A stretch of 27,550 nt of DNA. It comes from 21-14-0-10-32-9 sp964501945 (GTDB lineage: Archaea; Nanobdellota; Nanobdellia; Woesearchaeales; 21-14-0-10-32-9). The position numbers and the translations under genes were made by a program. This document shows positions 1 through 7,839 of the stretch, piece by piece (the stretch's first letter is position 1; every line of letters starts with the position of its first letter). A model generated the notes under the pieces. That model worked only from the letters and a program-made list of their open reading frames with translations. It made no database searches and had not been told where the DNA came from. Where the stretch lies: assembly GCA_964501945.1 (NCBI GenBank), contig CAZCTY010000012.1, forward strand, positions 1-27,550, in the 5' to 3' direction.

Positions 1-58
1 GTGTTTATTATGTTTTGTTTGGTAAAGTTTTTAAACTTAGTTAATTACTATTCTTTTT

Positions 59-850
59 ATGAAAAAGCCTGTTGTTGCTCTAGCGCTTGGTAGTGGGACT
101 GCGCGTGGTCTCGCGCATATTGGTGTTATTAAGGTATTTGTTGAAAATAAGATTCCTGTTGATTTAATTTCTGGTACTAGTATGGGTGCTTTAATTGGTG
201 GTTTTTATTCTAATAGTTTGGATATTTATGAAATTGAGCGTCTTGCTCTAAAAACTGATAATAAGGCTTTGTTCAAAATGCTTGATCCTTCTTTTAGAAG
301 TGGTTTGATTAAAGGTAAAAAAATTGAGGTTTTTTTAAAGAGTTATTTAAAATCTTCAAGATTTAGTAAGTTAAACATTCCTTTTGTTTGTGTCGCTTGC
401 GATATTAAAAAAGGCGCGCCTGTTTATTTATCTAAGGGCGATTTGATTAAATCTATTAGGGCTAGTATTTCTATTCCTTTAGTTTTCACTCCTGTTGTTT
501 ATAATAATAGGGTTCTTGTTGATGGCGCTTTAACTGAGCCTGTTCCTGTTAATGCTGCGAAGGCGTTTGGTGCTGATATTGTTTTCGCGGTTAATCTTGA
601 TTCCGATAAGAAGGTTAAAAAAGATGTTGAGCCTTCTTTGAGGCGTGTTGCTTCTAGGACTACTGAGATTTTGTTGTATCAGTTATCTAAGCAAAATTCT
701 GATATGGCTGATGTTGTTATCTCTCCTAATATTGGTTATCAAAAGTTTGTCTCGTTCTCTGATGCGAAGAATTTTATTAGGGAAGGCGAGATTGCTGCAA
801 AAAAAGCGTTGCCTGAAATTAGGCGTGTTTTAAAAAAATATAATCTTTGA
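59..850 (+). CDS. Patatin-like phospholipase (serine lipid acyl hydrolase)
   Basis: 263 residues. The family hydrolyses acyl esters of lipids with a Ser-Asp dyad. The sequence shows the glycine-rich oxyanion loop GSGTARGLAHIGV (about residues 11-23), the nucleophile elbow GTSMG with Ser41, and the Asp motif VDGA with Asp155, so all catalytic elements are present. The oxyanion loop reads GSGTARG where many relatives have GGGGARG. There is no signal peptide or membrane segment, so a cytosolic protein acting at the membrane face is likely, as for bacterial RssA/YlbK-type members. Length is normal for the short prokaryotic class. A TATA-like AAGTTTTTAAACTT lies about 25 bases before the ATG and no Shine-Dalgarno site is seen, suggesting a leaderless mRNA. 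Codons end mostly in T, as in other top-strand genes here. The substrate cannot be told from sequence. Confidence 0.9.
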   Translation: MKKPVVALALGSGTARGLAHIGVIKVFVENKIPVDLISGTSMGALIGGFYSNSLDIYEIERLALKTDNKALFKMLDPSFRSGLIKGKKIEVFLKSYLKSSRFSKLNIPFVCVACDIKKGAPVYLSKGDLIKSIRASISIPLVFTPVVYNNRVLVDGALTEPVPVNAAKAFGADIVFAVNLDSDKKVKKDVEPSLRRVASRTTEILLYQLSKQNSDMADVVISPNIGYQKFVSFSDAKNFIREGEIAAKKALPEIRRVLKKYNL

Positions 851-860
851 GTAAGAACAT

Positions 861-1583
861 TTATGTCAGTGGTTTTTCTACGTGTTTTTTTATTTTTTCT
901 ATGAATTCTTTTTCTTGTTTTTTTGTTATTTTTTTATCTTGTGCTTTGAGTTTTCTTATTTTATGCGCTTCTAAGAATATGTGTTTTGGTTCTGTTTTTT
1001 TTATTTGTTCTTTGAGTTCTTGCCATGTTTTTTGAGGTTTTATTTTTTTACTTCTCAGTTCGTTATCTGTTAGCCAAAATACTTGTTTTGCGATTTCATG
1101 AACTGACATTTTTCCTTGGTTGTATGCTGGTAGAAATATTTCTTTAAATGCTTTTTTCATTTTTTTAAAATCTTCTTCATCAGATCTTGTTTTGAGGTAT
1201 TTTTTTTCTAAGTTCTTGCCTAGTAATAGCTCGTATTCTTTTATGTGTTTAGGGAATCTTTTTGTGTTTTTATTCAGTTTGGTTTTTCCTTTTTCTAATT
1301 CTTCTAAAGAATATGCGGATATTGATATTTTTTCAAGTCCTTGTTTTTTTAATGTTTTTTTTATCTCTGATTGTTTTTTTTCATAGTTCTGTATTTTAAA
1401 TATTAAAACTAAATCTACATCGCTTTCTTTTATTGTCTCTCTTCTTGAGAATGTTCCTTTTACGTATATTGCTTTTATATAATTGATTTCTTTTTTTATT
1501 ATTGGTAGTGCTTTTTTTAGTTTGGCTATTAATTCTTTTTCTGTTTTTGTTTTATTTTTCCATTTTTCCCAGAACTCATTCAT
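861..1583 (-). CDS. Nucleotidyltransferase-fold (MNT-like) protein
   Basis: 240 residues. A polymerase-beta-like nucleotidyltransferase signature lies near the N terminus: GTFSRRE (from Gly43) followed by SDVDLVLIF with Asp55 and Asp57, matching the G[ST]...DxD metal-binding pattern of minimal nucleotidyltransferases. The third carboxylate usually found one strand later is not obvious (region KISISAYSLEEL), so activity is uncertain. The C-terminal 130 residues are lysine-rich and predicted helical, ending in a charged helix; a HEPN-like partner domain is possible but not shown. It is convergent with the patatin gene (10 bp apart) and divergent from tatD, with a TATA-like AATATAAATG about 25 bases before the ATG and no Shine-Dalgarno site. 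Fold call fairly sure; substrate unknown. Confidence 0.75.
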   Translation of the reverse strand: MNEFWEKWKNKTKTEKELIAKLKKALPIIKKEINYIKAIYVKGTFSRRETIKESDVDLVLIFKIQNYEKKQSEIKKTLKKQGLEKISISAYSLEELEKGKTKLNKNTKRFPKHIKEYELLLGKNLEKKYLKTRSDEEDFKKMKKAFKEIFLPAYNQGKMSVHEIAKQVFWLTDNELRSKKIKPQKTWQELKEQIKKTEPKHIFLEAHKIRKLKAQDKKITKKQEKEFIEKIKKHVEKPLT

Positions 1584-1666
1584 GTATTATCTTTAATTTT
1601 TTTCATTTATATTTGTTTAGTTTTTTTATCGAAAAACATTATAAATGAGTTGTTCTTTCTATTGTT

Positions 1667-2413
1667 ATGCCTTTTGTTGATGTTCATGCTCATCTTGATT
1701 TTGAAGATTATGATTCTGAGTTAGATAGTGTTATGCGTAAATGCCAGGAAAAAAAAGTTTCTGTTGTTGCAAATGGTGTTAATTCTAAGAGCAATAGGAA
1801 GGTCTTATCTCTTGCTAAAAAGTATGGTTTAATCAAGCCCGCTCTTGGTTTTTATCCTGTTGATGTTGCGTCTATCTCTGAGGATGTTTTTGATGAGGAG
1901 CTTGATTTTATTAAAAAAAGTGGCTGTGCAGGTTTTGGTGAGATTGGTTTGGATTTTAAGTATACTAAAGATGATGTTGGTCAGAGAAAGCAAGTGTCTG
2001 CTTTTTGGAAGTTTATTGAGCTTGGAGAAAAGACTAATAAGCCTTTAATCATTCATTCTAGGAAGGCTGAGTTAAAAGTTATTGAGATGCTTGAGTCTTC
2101 TCGTTTGAAAAAGCCTGTGTTGCATTGTTTTTCTGGTAGGAAGCATCTTGTTAAAAGGTCTATTGATCATGGTTGGTTTTTTTCTGTTCCTGTAATTGTT
2201 AATAAGTTGCAGCAGTTTCAGGATTTGGTTAGTTTTGCTAATATTAATCAGTTGTTAACTGAGACTGATAGTCCGTATCTTGGTCCTGTGCCTGGTGAGA
2301 AGAATTATCCTTGGAATGTTTCTTTGGCTGTTAAAAAGATTGCTGAGATTAAGGGTTTTGAGGAAAAAGAGGTTGAAAATAATATTTTTATGAATTATCA
2401 GCGTTTGTTTTAG
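1667..2413 (+). CDS. tatD: TatD-family metal-dependent deoxyribonuclease
   Basis: 248 residues, normal length for the family. TatD enzymes are TIM-barrel metallohydrolases with 3'-5' DNase activity, linked to DNA repair and degradation. Metal-ligand motifs are present in order: VDVHAHLDF (His7, His9), GFGEIGLDF (the Glu), LIIHSRKAE, VLHCFSG and LTETDSPYL (the Asp). A TATA box (cattataaat, about 1638-1647) sits about 24 bases before the ATG with no Shine-Dalgarno site, so the gene is probably leaderless. It is divergent from the nucleotidyltransferase gene and nearly touches the convergent regulator gene (18 bp). Members can also be quality-control hydrolases such as D-tyrosyl-tRNA deacylases, so the in vivo substrate is inferred. 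Confidence 0.92.
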   Translation: MPFVDVHAHLDFEDYDSELDSVMRKCQEKKVSVVANGVNSKSNRKVLSLAKKYGLIKPALGFYPVDVASISEDVFDEELDFIKKSGCAGFGEIGLDFKYTKDDVGQRKQVSAFWKFIELGEKTNKPLIIHSRKAELKVIEMLESSRLKKPVLHCFSGRKHLVKRSIDHGWFFSVPVIVNKLQQFQDLVSFANINQLLTETDSPYLGPVPGEKNYPWNVSLAVKKIAEIKGFEEKEVENNIFMNYQRLF

Positions 2414-2431
2414 TTTTTGTATTTTTGTGAG

Positions 2432-3250
2432 TTATTTTATTTGTTCTATGCTCTTTAAATCTTTTATTCTCTCTTCTGCACCTATGCTCGTTCTAAATAT
2501 TTGCCAAAATATTTGTTGTGTCCAGTTCACCCATTCCTCGTCTCTTATTTCGTAGAATATGAATATATTTTTTTGTTTGTGTTGTTTAAATCTTGCAAAC
2601 TTTGTATCTACTATGAATGCTCTTAGTGGTTGTTCTGCGTGTCTTATTTCTATTGTGTTGGTTTTGTGCTTTTCATTAAGTGATAGTATTCTGTTTATGT
2701 TTTCTATTGATTCTATGTCTACATTGCATAGTATCTTTGTTGTTATTTTTCTTCGTATTAGTTCTTCTAATAAACTTAGTAGTGTTATTTCGCCTTGTTT
2801 GGTTATTGCCCAAGATAGGTTTCCTGAGAATATGAGTACTTGGTTCTCTGCGCTTCTTAGTGCGTTTGCGAGGCCTTGTTTTTCTGTTATTTCTTTTTCT
2901 GTTTGTTTTTCTAGGAATGCTCTTCTTTTTTGTTCTGGTACGTATTGGTATATGTCAAAGGGGTTGAAGTCTTTTTTTTGTTTTGCATTCGTTATTTGTG
3001 TGAATAGTTTTTCTTGGTGTGCTGTTGAGTGAAAGTCTTTGTTTGTTGTAGGGTATGTTATTTTTAGTGCGCCTCTTGTTCCTTTTCTAAATGTATGTGT
3101 TGTTATTGTTCCTCTCTCTGCTGTAATCTTTTTTACGTAGTTATCCGCGGTTCTCCAGTTTTTGTTTATTAGTTTTGATATCTCGTCTATTGTTCTAGGT
3201 CTTGTTTTTACATAGTTTTCTATTTTTTTTATTGTTTCTTCTCTTAGCAT
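2432..3250 (-). CDS. TrmB-like transcription regulator (wHTH plus PLD-like sensor domain)
   Basis: 272 residues from the chosen start. An N-terminal winged helix-turn-helix (about residues 1-65; IDEISKLINKNWRTADNYVKK contains the recognition helix) is followed by a linker rich in Lys/Gln and a C-terminal alpha/beta domain (about 120-265) with QVLIFSGNLSW and AFIVDTKFARF stretches, like the phospholipase-D-fold effector domain of TrmB-family regulators. An ATG 21 bases further upstream is in frame, but the start at 3250 has GAGGGG just before it and is preferred. Two copies of AATACAACTAT lie in the divergent intergenic region and are plausible operators, giving possible autoregulation together with the 19-codon gene. 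The ligand is unknown; TrmB relatives in archaea sense sugars. Confidence 0.7.
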   Translation of the reverse strand: MLREETIKKIENYVKTRPRTIDEISKLINKNWRTADNYVKKITAERGTITTHTFRKGTRGALKITYPTTNKDFHSTAHQEKLFTQITNAKQKKDFNPFDIYQYVPEQKRRAFLEKQTEKEITEKQGLANALRSAENQVLIFSGNLSWAITKQGEITLLSLLEELIRRKITTKILCNVDIESIENINRILSLNEKHKTNTIEIRHAEQPLRAFIVDTKFARFKQHKQKNIFIFYEIRDEEWVNWTQQIFWQIFRTSIGAEERIKDLKSIEQIK

Positions 3251-3264
3251 AAATCCCCTCGTTA

Positions 3265-3319
3265 AATACAACTATGTGTATTTTTTTGTTACAGTAATAT
3301 CTATATATAATACAACTAT
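3265..3319. repeat. Pair of 11-bp direct repeats, candidate operator
   Basis: AATACAACTAT occurs at 3265-3275 and again at 3309-3319, 44 bp apart (about four helical turns), both in the same orientation. The first lies just upstream of the regulator start; the second lies directly downstream of the TATA box serving the micro-gene at 3332. Placement near both start sites is what a repressor operator would show. No half-site symmetry is evident within the 11-mer. Binding is inferred. Confidence 0.45.
3301..3310 (+). promoter_or_regulatory. TATA box for the 19-codon micro-gene
   Basis: CTATATATAA ends 21 bases before the ATG at 3332, the distance expected for archaeal TBP-dependent initiation at or next to the start codon (leaderless). 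The core is close to symmetric, so it could also serve the divergent regulator, whose start would then have a leader of roughly 30 bases carrying GAGGGG. Confidence 0.5.
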
Positions 3320-3331
3320 ATTAATATTTCT

Positions 3332-3391
3332 ATGCGTTGGAAAAAAGATTTTTGGACAGAAGATGAGTTTGAAGGTGAAGATGAAGAATAG
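3332..3391 (+). CDS. Candidate 19-aa acidic micropeptide
   Basis: An ATG-to-TAG frame encodes MRWKKDFWTEDEFEGEDEE. It has a short basic/aromatic start and a strongly acidic tail. There is no family I recognise. Support for it being real is positional: a good TATA box at leaderless distance, divergence from a regulator gene, and shared direct repeats. It ends 10 bp before the convergent zinc-ribbon gene. A non-coding transcript from the same promoter is the alternative. Confidence 0.4.
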   Translation: MRWKKDFWTEDEFEGEDEE

Positions 3392-3401
3392 TTTTTTTTA
3401 T

Positions 3402-3674
3402 TTATAAATCTGATACTTCTTTTAGTGGGTATCCGTTTATTTCTAATCCTCGTTTGTATTTGATGATGTTGCAATTAAAGCATTTAAAGAAGGGTCCGTA
3501 TTTTCCTATCATTATGTCGAGGTATTCTCCGCAGTTGCATTTTAAATCTTTTAGTTCCTCTTCTTTGTGTCTTGCGCAAACTGGTATTTTTTGTGGGTTT
3601 TTTGTTATTGCAGCTCCGTTGCAAAAGGGGCATTTGCTGACTTTGTGTTCTTCGTAGTTCTTTTTTATTCTCAT
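3402..3674 (-). CDS. Small zinc-ribbon protein
   Basis: 90 residues from the preferred ATG; a GTG four codons upstream is also in frame. Two zinc-binding knuckle pairs are visible: CPFC followed by CARH in the N-terminal half, and CNCG followed by CFNC in the C-terminal half. The second half (CNCGEYLDIMIGKYGPFFKC) resembles the zinc fingers at the C terminus of type IA topoisomerases (C-x-CG...GxYGPFxxC), so nucleic-acid binding is plausible. A TTTTATAAAA element lies about 20 bases upstream of the ATG, suggesting leaderless expression. The sequence downstream of its stop carries the convergent micro-gene. Specific function unknown. Confidence 0.7.
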   Translation of the reverse strand: MRIKKNYEEHKVSKCPFCNGAAITKNPQKIPVCARHKEEELKDLKCNCGEYLDIMIGKYGPFFKCFNCNIIKYKRGLEINGYPLKEVSDL

Positions 3675-3702
3675 ATTTTTTTTCACTTTTTATAAAATTT
3701 TT

Positions 3703-3717
3703 AAAAAAAAGGTTTTT
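3703..3717 (-). terminator. T-rich terminator of ppdK
   Basis: Directly after the ppdK stop the bottom strand reads a T run (top-strand A8 at 3703-3710). Archaeal polymerase terminates at such T tracts without needing a hairpin. The same arrangement follows several bottom-strand genes here. Confidence 0.5.
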
Positions 3718-6342
3718 TTAATTGTTTTTTATTTTTGCTTGTGCTGCTGCGAGTCTTGCTATGGGTACTCTATATGGGCTGCAAGATACGTAGTTTAGTC
3801 CTGTTTTATAGCAAAATTCTATGCTTTTTGGATCTCCTCCGTGTTCTCCGCATATGCCTAGTTTTAATTCTGGTTTAGTCTCTCGTCCTTTCTTTGTTGC
3901 TGTTTTTACTAGTTGTCCTACTCCTTCTTGGTCTAGTGTTTGGAATGGGTCATTTTTTAGTATTTTTTTGTTTATGTAATCTTGCAAGAATCCTCCGATA
4001 TCGTCTCTTGAGTAGCCTAGTGTCATTTGTGTTAAATCGTTTGTTCCAAAGCTAAAAAAGTCTGCTTCTTTTGCGATTTCGTCTGCGAGTAGTGCTGCTC
4101 TTGGTACTTCTATCATTGTTCCTATTTCGTATTTTACATCTTCATTTTGTTGTAGTATTTTCTCTGCGACTTCTTTTATTATTGTTTTTTGGTTTTTTAG
4201 CTCTTCTGTGGTTCCTATTAGTGGTATCATTATTTCTGGTTTTACTTTTATCCCTTCCTCAGATATTTCTTTTGCTGCCTCTATTATTGCCTCTGTTTGC
4301 ATCTTTGTTATCTCTGGGTATGTTATTCCTAGTCTGCACCCTCTATGTCCTAGCATCGGGTTTGTTTCGTGTAGTGTTTCTATTTTTGTTTTTATTTCAT
4401 CTGTTGTTGTGTTCATTTCTTGTGCTAGGTTTTCTATGTCCTCTTGTTCTTTTGGTAAGAATTCGTGTAGTGGCGGGTCTAACAGTCTTATTGTTATTGG
4501 TTTTCCGTTCATTATCTTAAATAGGTCTTTAAAGTCTTCTTTTTGGTATGGTTTTAGTTTATTTAGTGCTTTTTCTCTTTCATTTTTTGTTGTTGCAAGT
4601 ATCATTTCTCTTACTGCTTTTATTCTATCTCCTTCAAAGAACATGTGTTCTGTTCTGCAAAGGCCTATTCCTTGGGCTCCGAATTTTATTGCTTGTGCTG
4701 CATCTCTTGGTGTGTCTGCGTTTGTTCTTATTTTAAGTTCTCTATATTCATCTGCCCAATCCATTATGTCTTTAAATGCTCCGCTTAGTTCTGGGTCTAT
4801 TGTTGGTATTTTTCCTTTAAACACCTCTCCTTGTGTTCCATCTAGTGTTATGTAGTCTCCTTCTTTGAATGTTATATCTCCTATTTTTAGTGTTTTATTT
4901 TTCTCTGATACTCTCGCATCTGTGCATCCTGTGATGCAGCATTTTCCCATTCCTCTTGCAACTACTGCTGCGTGTGATGTCATTCCTCCTCTTGAGGTTA
5001 GTATTCCTTGTGCAGCTTCCATGCCTATTAGGTCTTCTGGGCTTGTTTCATTTCTTGTAAGTATTATTTGGTATCCTTGTTTTTTCATCTCGACTGCTGA
5101 TTCGTTGCAGAATGCTATTTTTCCAACAGCTGCGCCTGGACTTGCAGGTAGGCCTTTTGCTATTGCTTCGTGTTTTCCTTTGGCGATTGGGTCTAGTTGT
5201 CTGTGTAGTAGTTGGTCTAGTTGTTCTGGGTTTATTCTAAGTATTGCTTCTTTTTTTGTTATTAATCCTTCCTCTTGCATGTCTTTTGCTATTTTTACTG
5301 CAGCTTGTGCTGTTCTTTTGCCGTTTCTTGTTTGTAGTATGTATAGTTTATTGTCTTGTATTGTAAATTCCATATCTTGCATGTCTTTGTAGTGTTTTTC
5401 TAATTTTTTGTATATGCCCACTAGTTCTTCGTAAATTTTTGGCATGCTTTGTTGTAGTTCTTTTATTGGTCTTGGTGTTCTTATTCCTGCTACTACGTCT
5501 TCGCCTTGTGCGTTCATCAAGTATTCTCCGTAGAATATATTTTCTCCTGTTGATGGGTCTCTTGTAAAGCAAACTCCTGTTCCTGATTTCTCATCTAGGT
5601 TTCCAAACACCATGGCTTGTACGTTAACTGCTGTTCCTATTAGGTGGTGTAGGTTGTGCATTTTTCTGTAATGTTTCGCTCTTGGCGTATTCCATGATTC
5701 AAATACTGCTTTTATTGCAAGGTTTAGTTGTGTTATTGGATCTTCTGGGAAAGATTCATTCGTTGTTTTTTCTACTAATTCTTTGTATTCTTTTGTTATT
5801 TCTTTTAAGTCTTCGCTTGTAAGTTCTGTATCTACGCTAATTCCTTTGTTTGCTTTCTTTTTATCTAGAATTTCCTCGAAGTGTGAGTGTTCTACGCCTA
5901 GTACTACGTCTGAGAACATGTTTATAAATCGTCTGTATGAGTCCCATGCGAATCTTTCATTGTTTGTTTTTTTTATTAGTCCTTGGACTACTTCTTCATT
6001 TAGTCCTAGGTTTAATATTGTGTCCATCATTCCTGGCATGGATGCTACTGCTCCGCTTCTAATTGATAATAATAGAGGTTTTTCTGGGTTTCCTAGTTCT
6101 GCGTTCATTTCTTTTTCTAATTTTTTTAAGTTTTCTTTTATCTCGTCTTTTACATCTTCAGGTATTTCTTTATTTTCTTCGTAGTATTTTTTGCATGTGT
6201 TTGTTGTTATTGTAAATCCTGGAGGTACTGGTATTCCTATATTTGTCATTTCTGCGAGGTTTGCGCCTTTTCCACCTAGTGTTTCTCTCATATCTTTATT
6301 TCCTTCTGTGCTCTCTCCTCCAAAAAAGTATACATTTTTCAT
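3718..6342 (-). CDS. ppdK: Pyruvate, phosphate dikinase
   Basis: 874 residues, full length for the family. It interconverts pyruvate + ATP + Pi and PEP + AMP + PPi, linking glycolysis and gluconeogenesis in the cytosol. Seen in order: an N-terminal ATP-grasp domain beginning VYFFGG with TLGGKGANLAEM, ending near the ILQTRNGKRTAQ motif; the phosphohistidine domain with the canonical TSRGGMTSHAAVVARGMG motif; and the C-terminal PEP/pyruvate TIM barrel with GIGLCRTEHMFF and the catalytic-Cys stretch GICGEHGGDP. The start at 6342 is chosen because GGAGGATATAAAA precedes it; an in-frame ATG 15 bases upstream overlaps that Shine-Dalgarno site and is unlikely. Single-gene unit, with T-run terminator after the stop. 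Function call is secure; direction of flux is not known. Confidence 0.98.
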   Translation of the reverse strand: MKNVYFFGGESTEGNKDMRETLGGKGANLAEMTNIGIPVPPGFTITTNTCKKYYEENKEIPEDVKDEIKENLKKLEKEMNAELGNPEKPLLLSIRSGAVASMPGMMDTILNLGLNEEVVQGLIKKTNNERFAWDSYRRFINMFSDVVLGVEHSHFEEILDKKKANKGISVDTELTSEDLKEITKEYKELVEKTTNESFPEDPITQLNLAIKAVFESWNTPRAKHYRKMHNLHHLIGTAVNVQAMVFGNLDEKSGTGVCFTRDPSTGENIFYGEYLMNAQGEDVVAGIRTPRPIKELQQSMPKIYEELVGIYKKLEKHYKDMQDMEFTIQDNKLYILQTRNGKRTAQAAVKIAKDMQEEGLITKKEAILRINPEQLDQLLHRQLDPIAKGKHEAIAKGLPASPGAAVGKIAFCNESAVEMKKQGYQIILTRNETSPEDLIGMEAAQGILTSRGGMTSHAAVVARGMGKCCITGCTDARVSEKNKTLKIGDITFKEGDYITLDGTQGEVFKGKIPTIDPELSGAFKDIMDWADEYRELKIRTNADTPRDAAQAIKFGAQGIGLCRTEHMFFEGDRIKAVREMILATTKNEREKALNKLKPYQKEDFKDLFKIMNGKPITIRLLDPPLHEFLPKEQEDIENLAQEMNTTTDEIKTKIETLHETNPMLGHRGCRLGITYPEITKMQTEAIIEAAKEISEEGIKVKPEIMIPLIGTTEELKNQKTIIKEVAEKILQQNEDVKYEIGTMIEVPRAALLADEIAKEADFFSFGTNDLTQMTLGYSRDDIGGFLQDYINKKILKNDPFQTLDQEGVGQLVKTATKKGRETKPELKLGICGEHGGDPKSIEFCYKTGLNYVSCSPYRVPIARLAAAQAKIKNN

Positions 6343-6493
6343 TTTTATATCCTCCATTATGAATTTTTTTATTTAATCTAAATTGTTTAAAAAATGCTTT
6401 TATTAGTTTAAATCGGTCACTTTTTATCTGTTTGATTTCATTAACCTTTTTAGTTTTAAGAATTCATATATTACTTAAAAAAGTTACGTGTTT

Positions 6494-6515
6494 AAAAAAA
6501 TTAAAAAAAGTTTTT
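6494..6515 (-). terminator. T-rich terminator of secreted-protein copy 1
   Basis: Two A7 runs on the top strand (6494-6500 and 6503-6509) give paired T7 tracts on the transcribed sense strand just after the stop codon. Confidence 0.45.
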
Positions 6516-6516
6516 A

Positions 6517-7011
6517 TTAAAACCACGAAGATATTCTTGCTATTGTCTTCCCTAATGTCAATCTTGCTCTATTTGTAAAAGATTTTGCCTCAAGTGTTAT
6601 ATCTCCTTTAAAGAGTCTTTGGTGCGCTTCATCTAAAAAATTATATGAGTCTTTTATCTCTTCTACTACCTCTAAATCTTTTACTTTAGCTGTGTGTGTT
6701 GCTTCTTTGTTTTCCTCGCAGCATTTTATTTGGGTTAGTAAGCCGTTTTCTATTATTATATATCCTATTAGGTCTTCATCAAAGTAATACATGTTTATTG
6801 CGCCGTTATTTGGTAATACAAAAGGTACGCCTAATCCTGTTGTTATACCTAGCTCGTCTAATACCTCGCACGCTCTTTGTGCTTTTTGTGAGCACATATT
6901 TTGTTCTTCAAGCTCTGTTTCATCTATTATATTTGTCGCGCTTATCGTCGGCATTACAAGTATTAAAAGGCTTAATGCTATAATGATTTTTGTTATTTTT
7001 TGATTCATCAT
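6517..7011 (-). CDS. Small secreted protein, tandem copy 1
   Basis: 164 residues. A clear signal peptide: MMNQK, a hydrophobic core (about residues 8-20) and a likely cleavage after PTISA at residue 25. The mature part is about 139 residues with four Cys (about 40, 48, 97, 98), enough for two disulfides, an acidic N-terminal stretch and a basic amphipathic C-terminal helix (RARLTLGKTIARISSWF). I recognise no domain. GAGGATTAAAAA before the first of two consecutive ATGs acts as Shine-Dalgarno site, and TTTATAAATA (rc of 7054-7063) is a TATA candidate. Protein is identical to the second copy. Probably extracellular or cell-surface; role unknown. Confidence 0.85.
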   Translation of the reverse strand: MMNQKITKIIIALSLLILVMPTISATNIIDETELEEQNMCSQKAQRACEVLDELGITTGLGVPFVLPNNGAINMYYFDEDLIGYIIIENGLLTQIKCCEENKEATHTAKVKDLEVVEEIKDSYNFLDEAHQRLFKGDITLEAKSFTNRARLTLGKTIARISSWF

Positions 7012-7169
7012 TTTTTAATCCTCTATTTTTTTGTTTTTTTAATATAGTTTATTGTATTTATAAATTTTTGTAATTTTATTAGTTTAAATCGGTCACTTTT
7101 TATCTGTTTGATTTCATTAACCTTTTTAGTTTTAAGAATTCATATATTACTTAAAAAAGTTACGTGTTT

Positions 7170-7191
7170 AAAAAAATTAAAAAAAGTTTTT
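7170..7191 (-). terminator. T-rich terminator of secreted-protein copy 2
   Basis: Same two A7 runs as in copy 1, shifted by 676 bp. They lie between the two gene copies, so each copy should be its own transcription unit. Confidence 0.45.
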
Positions 7192-7192
7192 A

Positions 7193-7687
7193 TTAAAACC
7201 ACGAAGATATTCTTGCTATTGTCTTCCCTAATGTCAATCTTGCTCTATTTGTAAAAGATTTTGCCTCAAGTGTTATATCTCCTTTAAAGAGTCTTTGGTG
7301 CGCTTCATCTAAAAAATTATATGAGTCTTTTATCTCTTCTACTACCTCTAAATCTTTTACTTTAGCTGTGTGTGTTGCTTCTTTGTTTTCCTCGCAGCAT
7401 TTTATTTGGGTTAGTAAGCCGTTTTCTATTATTATATATCCTATTAGGTCTTCATCAAAGTAATACATGTTTATTGCGCCGTTATTTGGTAATACAAAAG
7501 GTACGCCTAATCCTGTTGTTATACCTAGCTCGTCTAATACCTCGCACGCTCTTTGTGCTTTTTGTGAGCACATATTTTGTTCTTCAAGCTCTGTTTCATC
7601 TATTATATTTGTCGCGCTTATCGTCGGCATTACAAGTATTAAAAGGCTTAATGCTATAATGATTTTTGTTATTTTTTGATTCATCAT
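7193..7687 (-). CDS. Small secreted protein, tandem copy 2
   Basis: 164 residues, identical to the protein at 6517-7011: signal peptide (about 1-25), four Cys, basic C-terminal helix. It has the same upstream Shine-Dalgarno and TATA-like sequences, because the whole transcription unit was duplicated. With no differences, gene dosage is the only visible effect. This copy is the one next to the original upstream flank; which copy is ancestral cannot be told. No recognised domain. Confidence 0.85.
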   Translation of the reverse strand: MMNQKITKIIIALSLLILVMPTISATNIIDETELEEQNMCSQKAQRACEVLDELGITTGLGVPFVLPNNGAINMYYFDEDLIGYIIIENGLLTQIKCCEENKEATHTAKVKDLEVVEEIKDSYNFLDEAHQRLFKGDITLEAKSFTNRARLTLGKTIARISSWF

Positions 7688-7807
7688 TTTTTAATCCTCT
7701 ATTTTTTTGTTTTTTTAATATAGTTTATTGTATTTATAAATTTTTGTAATTTTATTAGTTTAGTTTTTTTTAATTCTTATTTTTTGTTTGGTTTTTTTAT
7801 AAATAAG

Positions 7808-7816
7808 TTTATATAC
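7808..7816 (+). promoter_or_regulatory. TATA box for the PH-domain gene
   Basis: TTTATATAC centred about 28 bases before the ATG at 7840, with no Shine-Dalgarno site between, indicating leaderless expression. Confidence 0.55.
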
Positions 7817-7839
7817 TTTGAATGTAATTTTGTTCTTTC

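Larger units (their letters stand above)
6398..7073. repeat. 676-bp tandem duplication, copy 1
   Basis: Starts at TTTTATTAGTTTA and runs to the base before the same 13-mer at 7074. Contains the whole secreted-protein gene with its upstream promoter region and downstream T-run terminator. The coding translations are identical and the flanks compared by eye show no difference from copy 2. Confidence 0.95.
7074..7749. repeat. 676-bp tandem duplication, copy 2
   Basis: Repeats 6398-7073 exactly as far as I could compare by eye, with no spacer. It is followed at 7750-7762 by a third TTTTATTAGTTTA, after which sequences diverge. The 13-mer at both outer edges marks the likely recombination or slippage site. 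Confidence 0.95.

Noticed and set aside
4071..4855. Long top-strand frames rich in Leu, Phe, Val or Ser opposite ppdK, CDC48 and the P-type ATPase
   Set aside because: They are antisense to strongly conserved genes, have low-complexity content and no promoters or ribosome sites.
6343..6357. Earlier ATG for ppdK
   Set aside because: That ATG overlaps the GGAGG site serving the ATG at 6342 and adds five residues foreign to the family.
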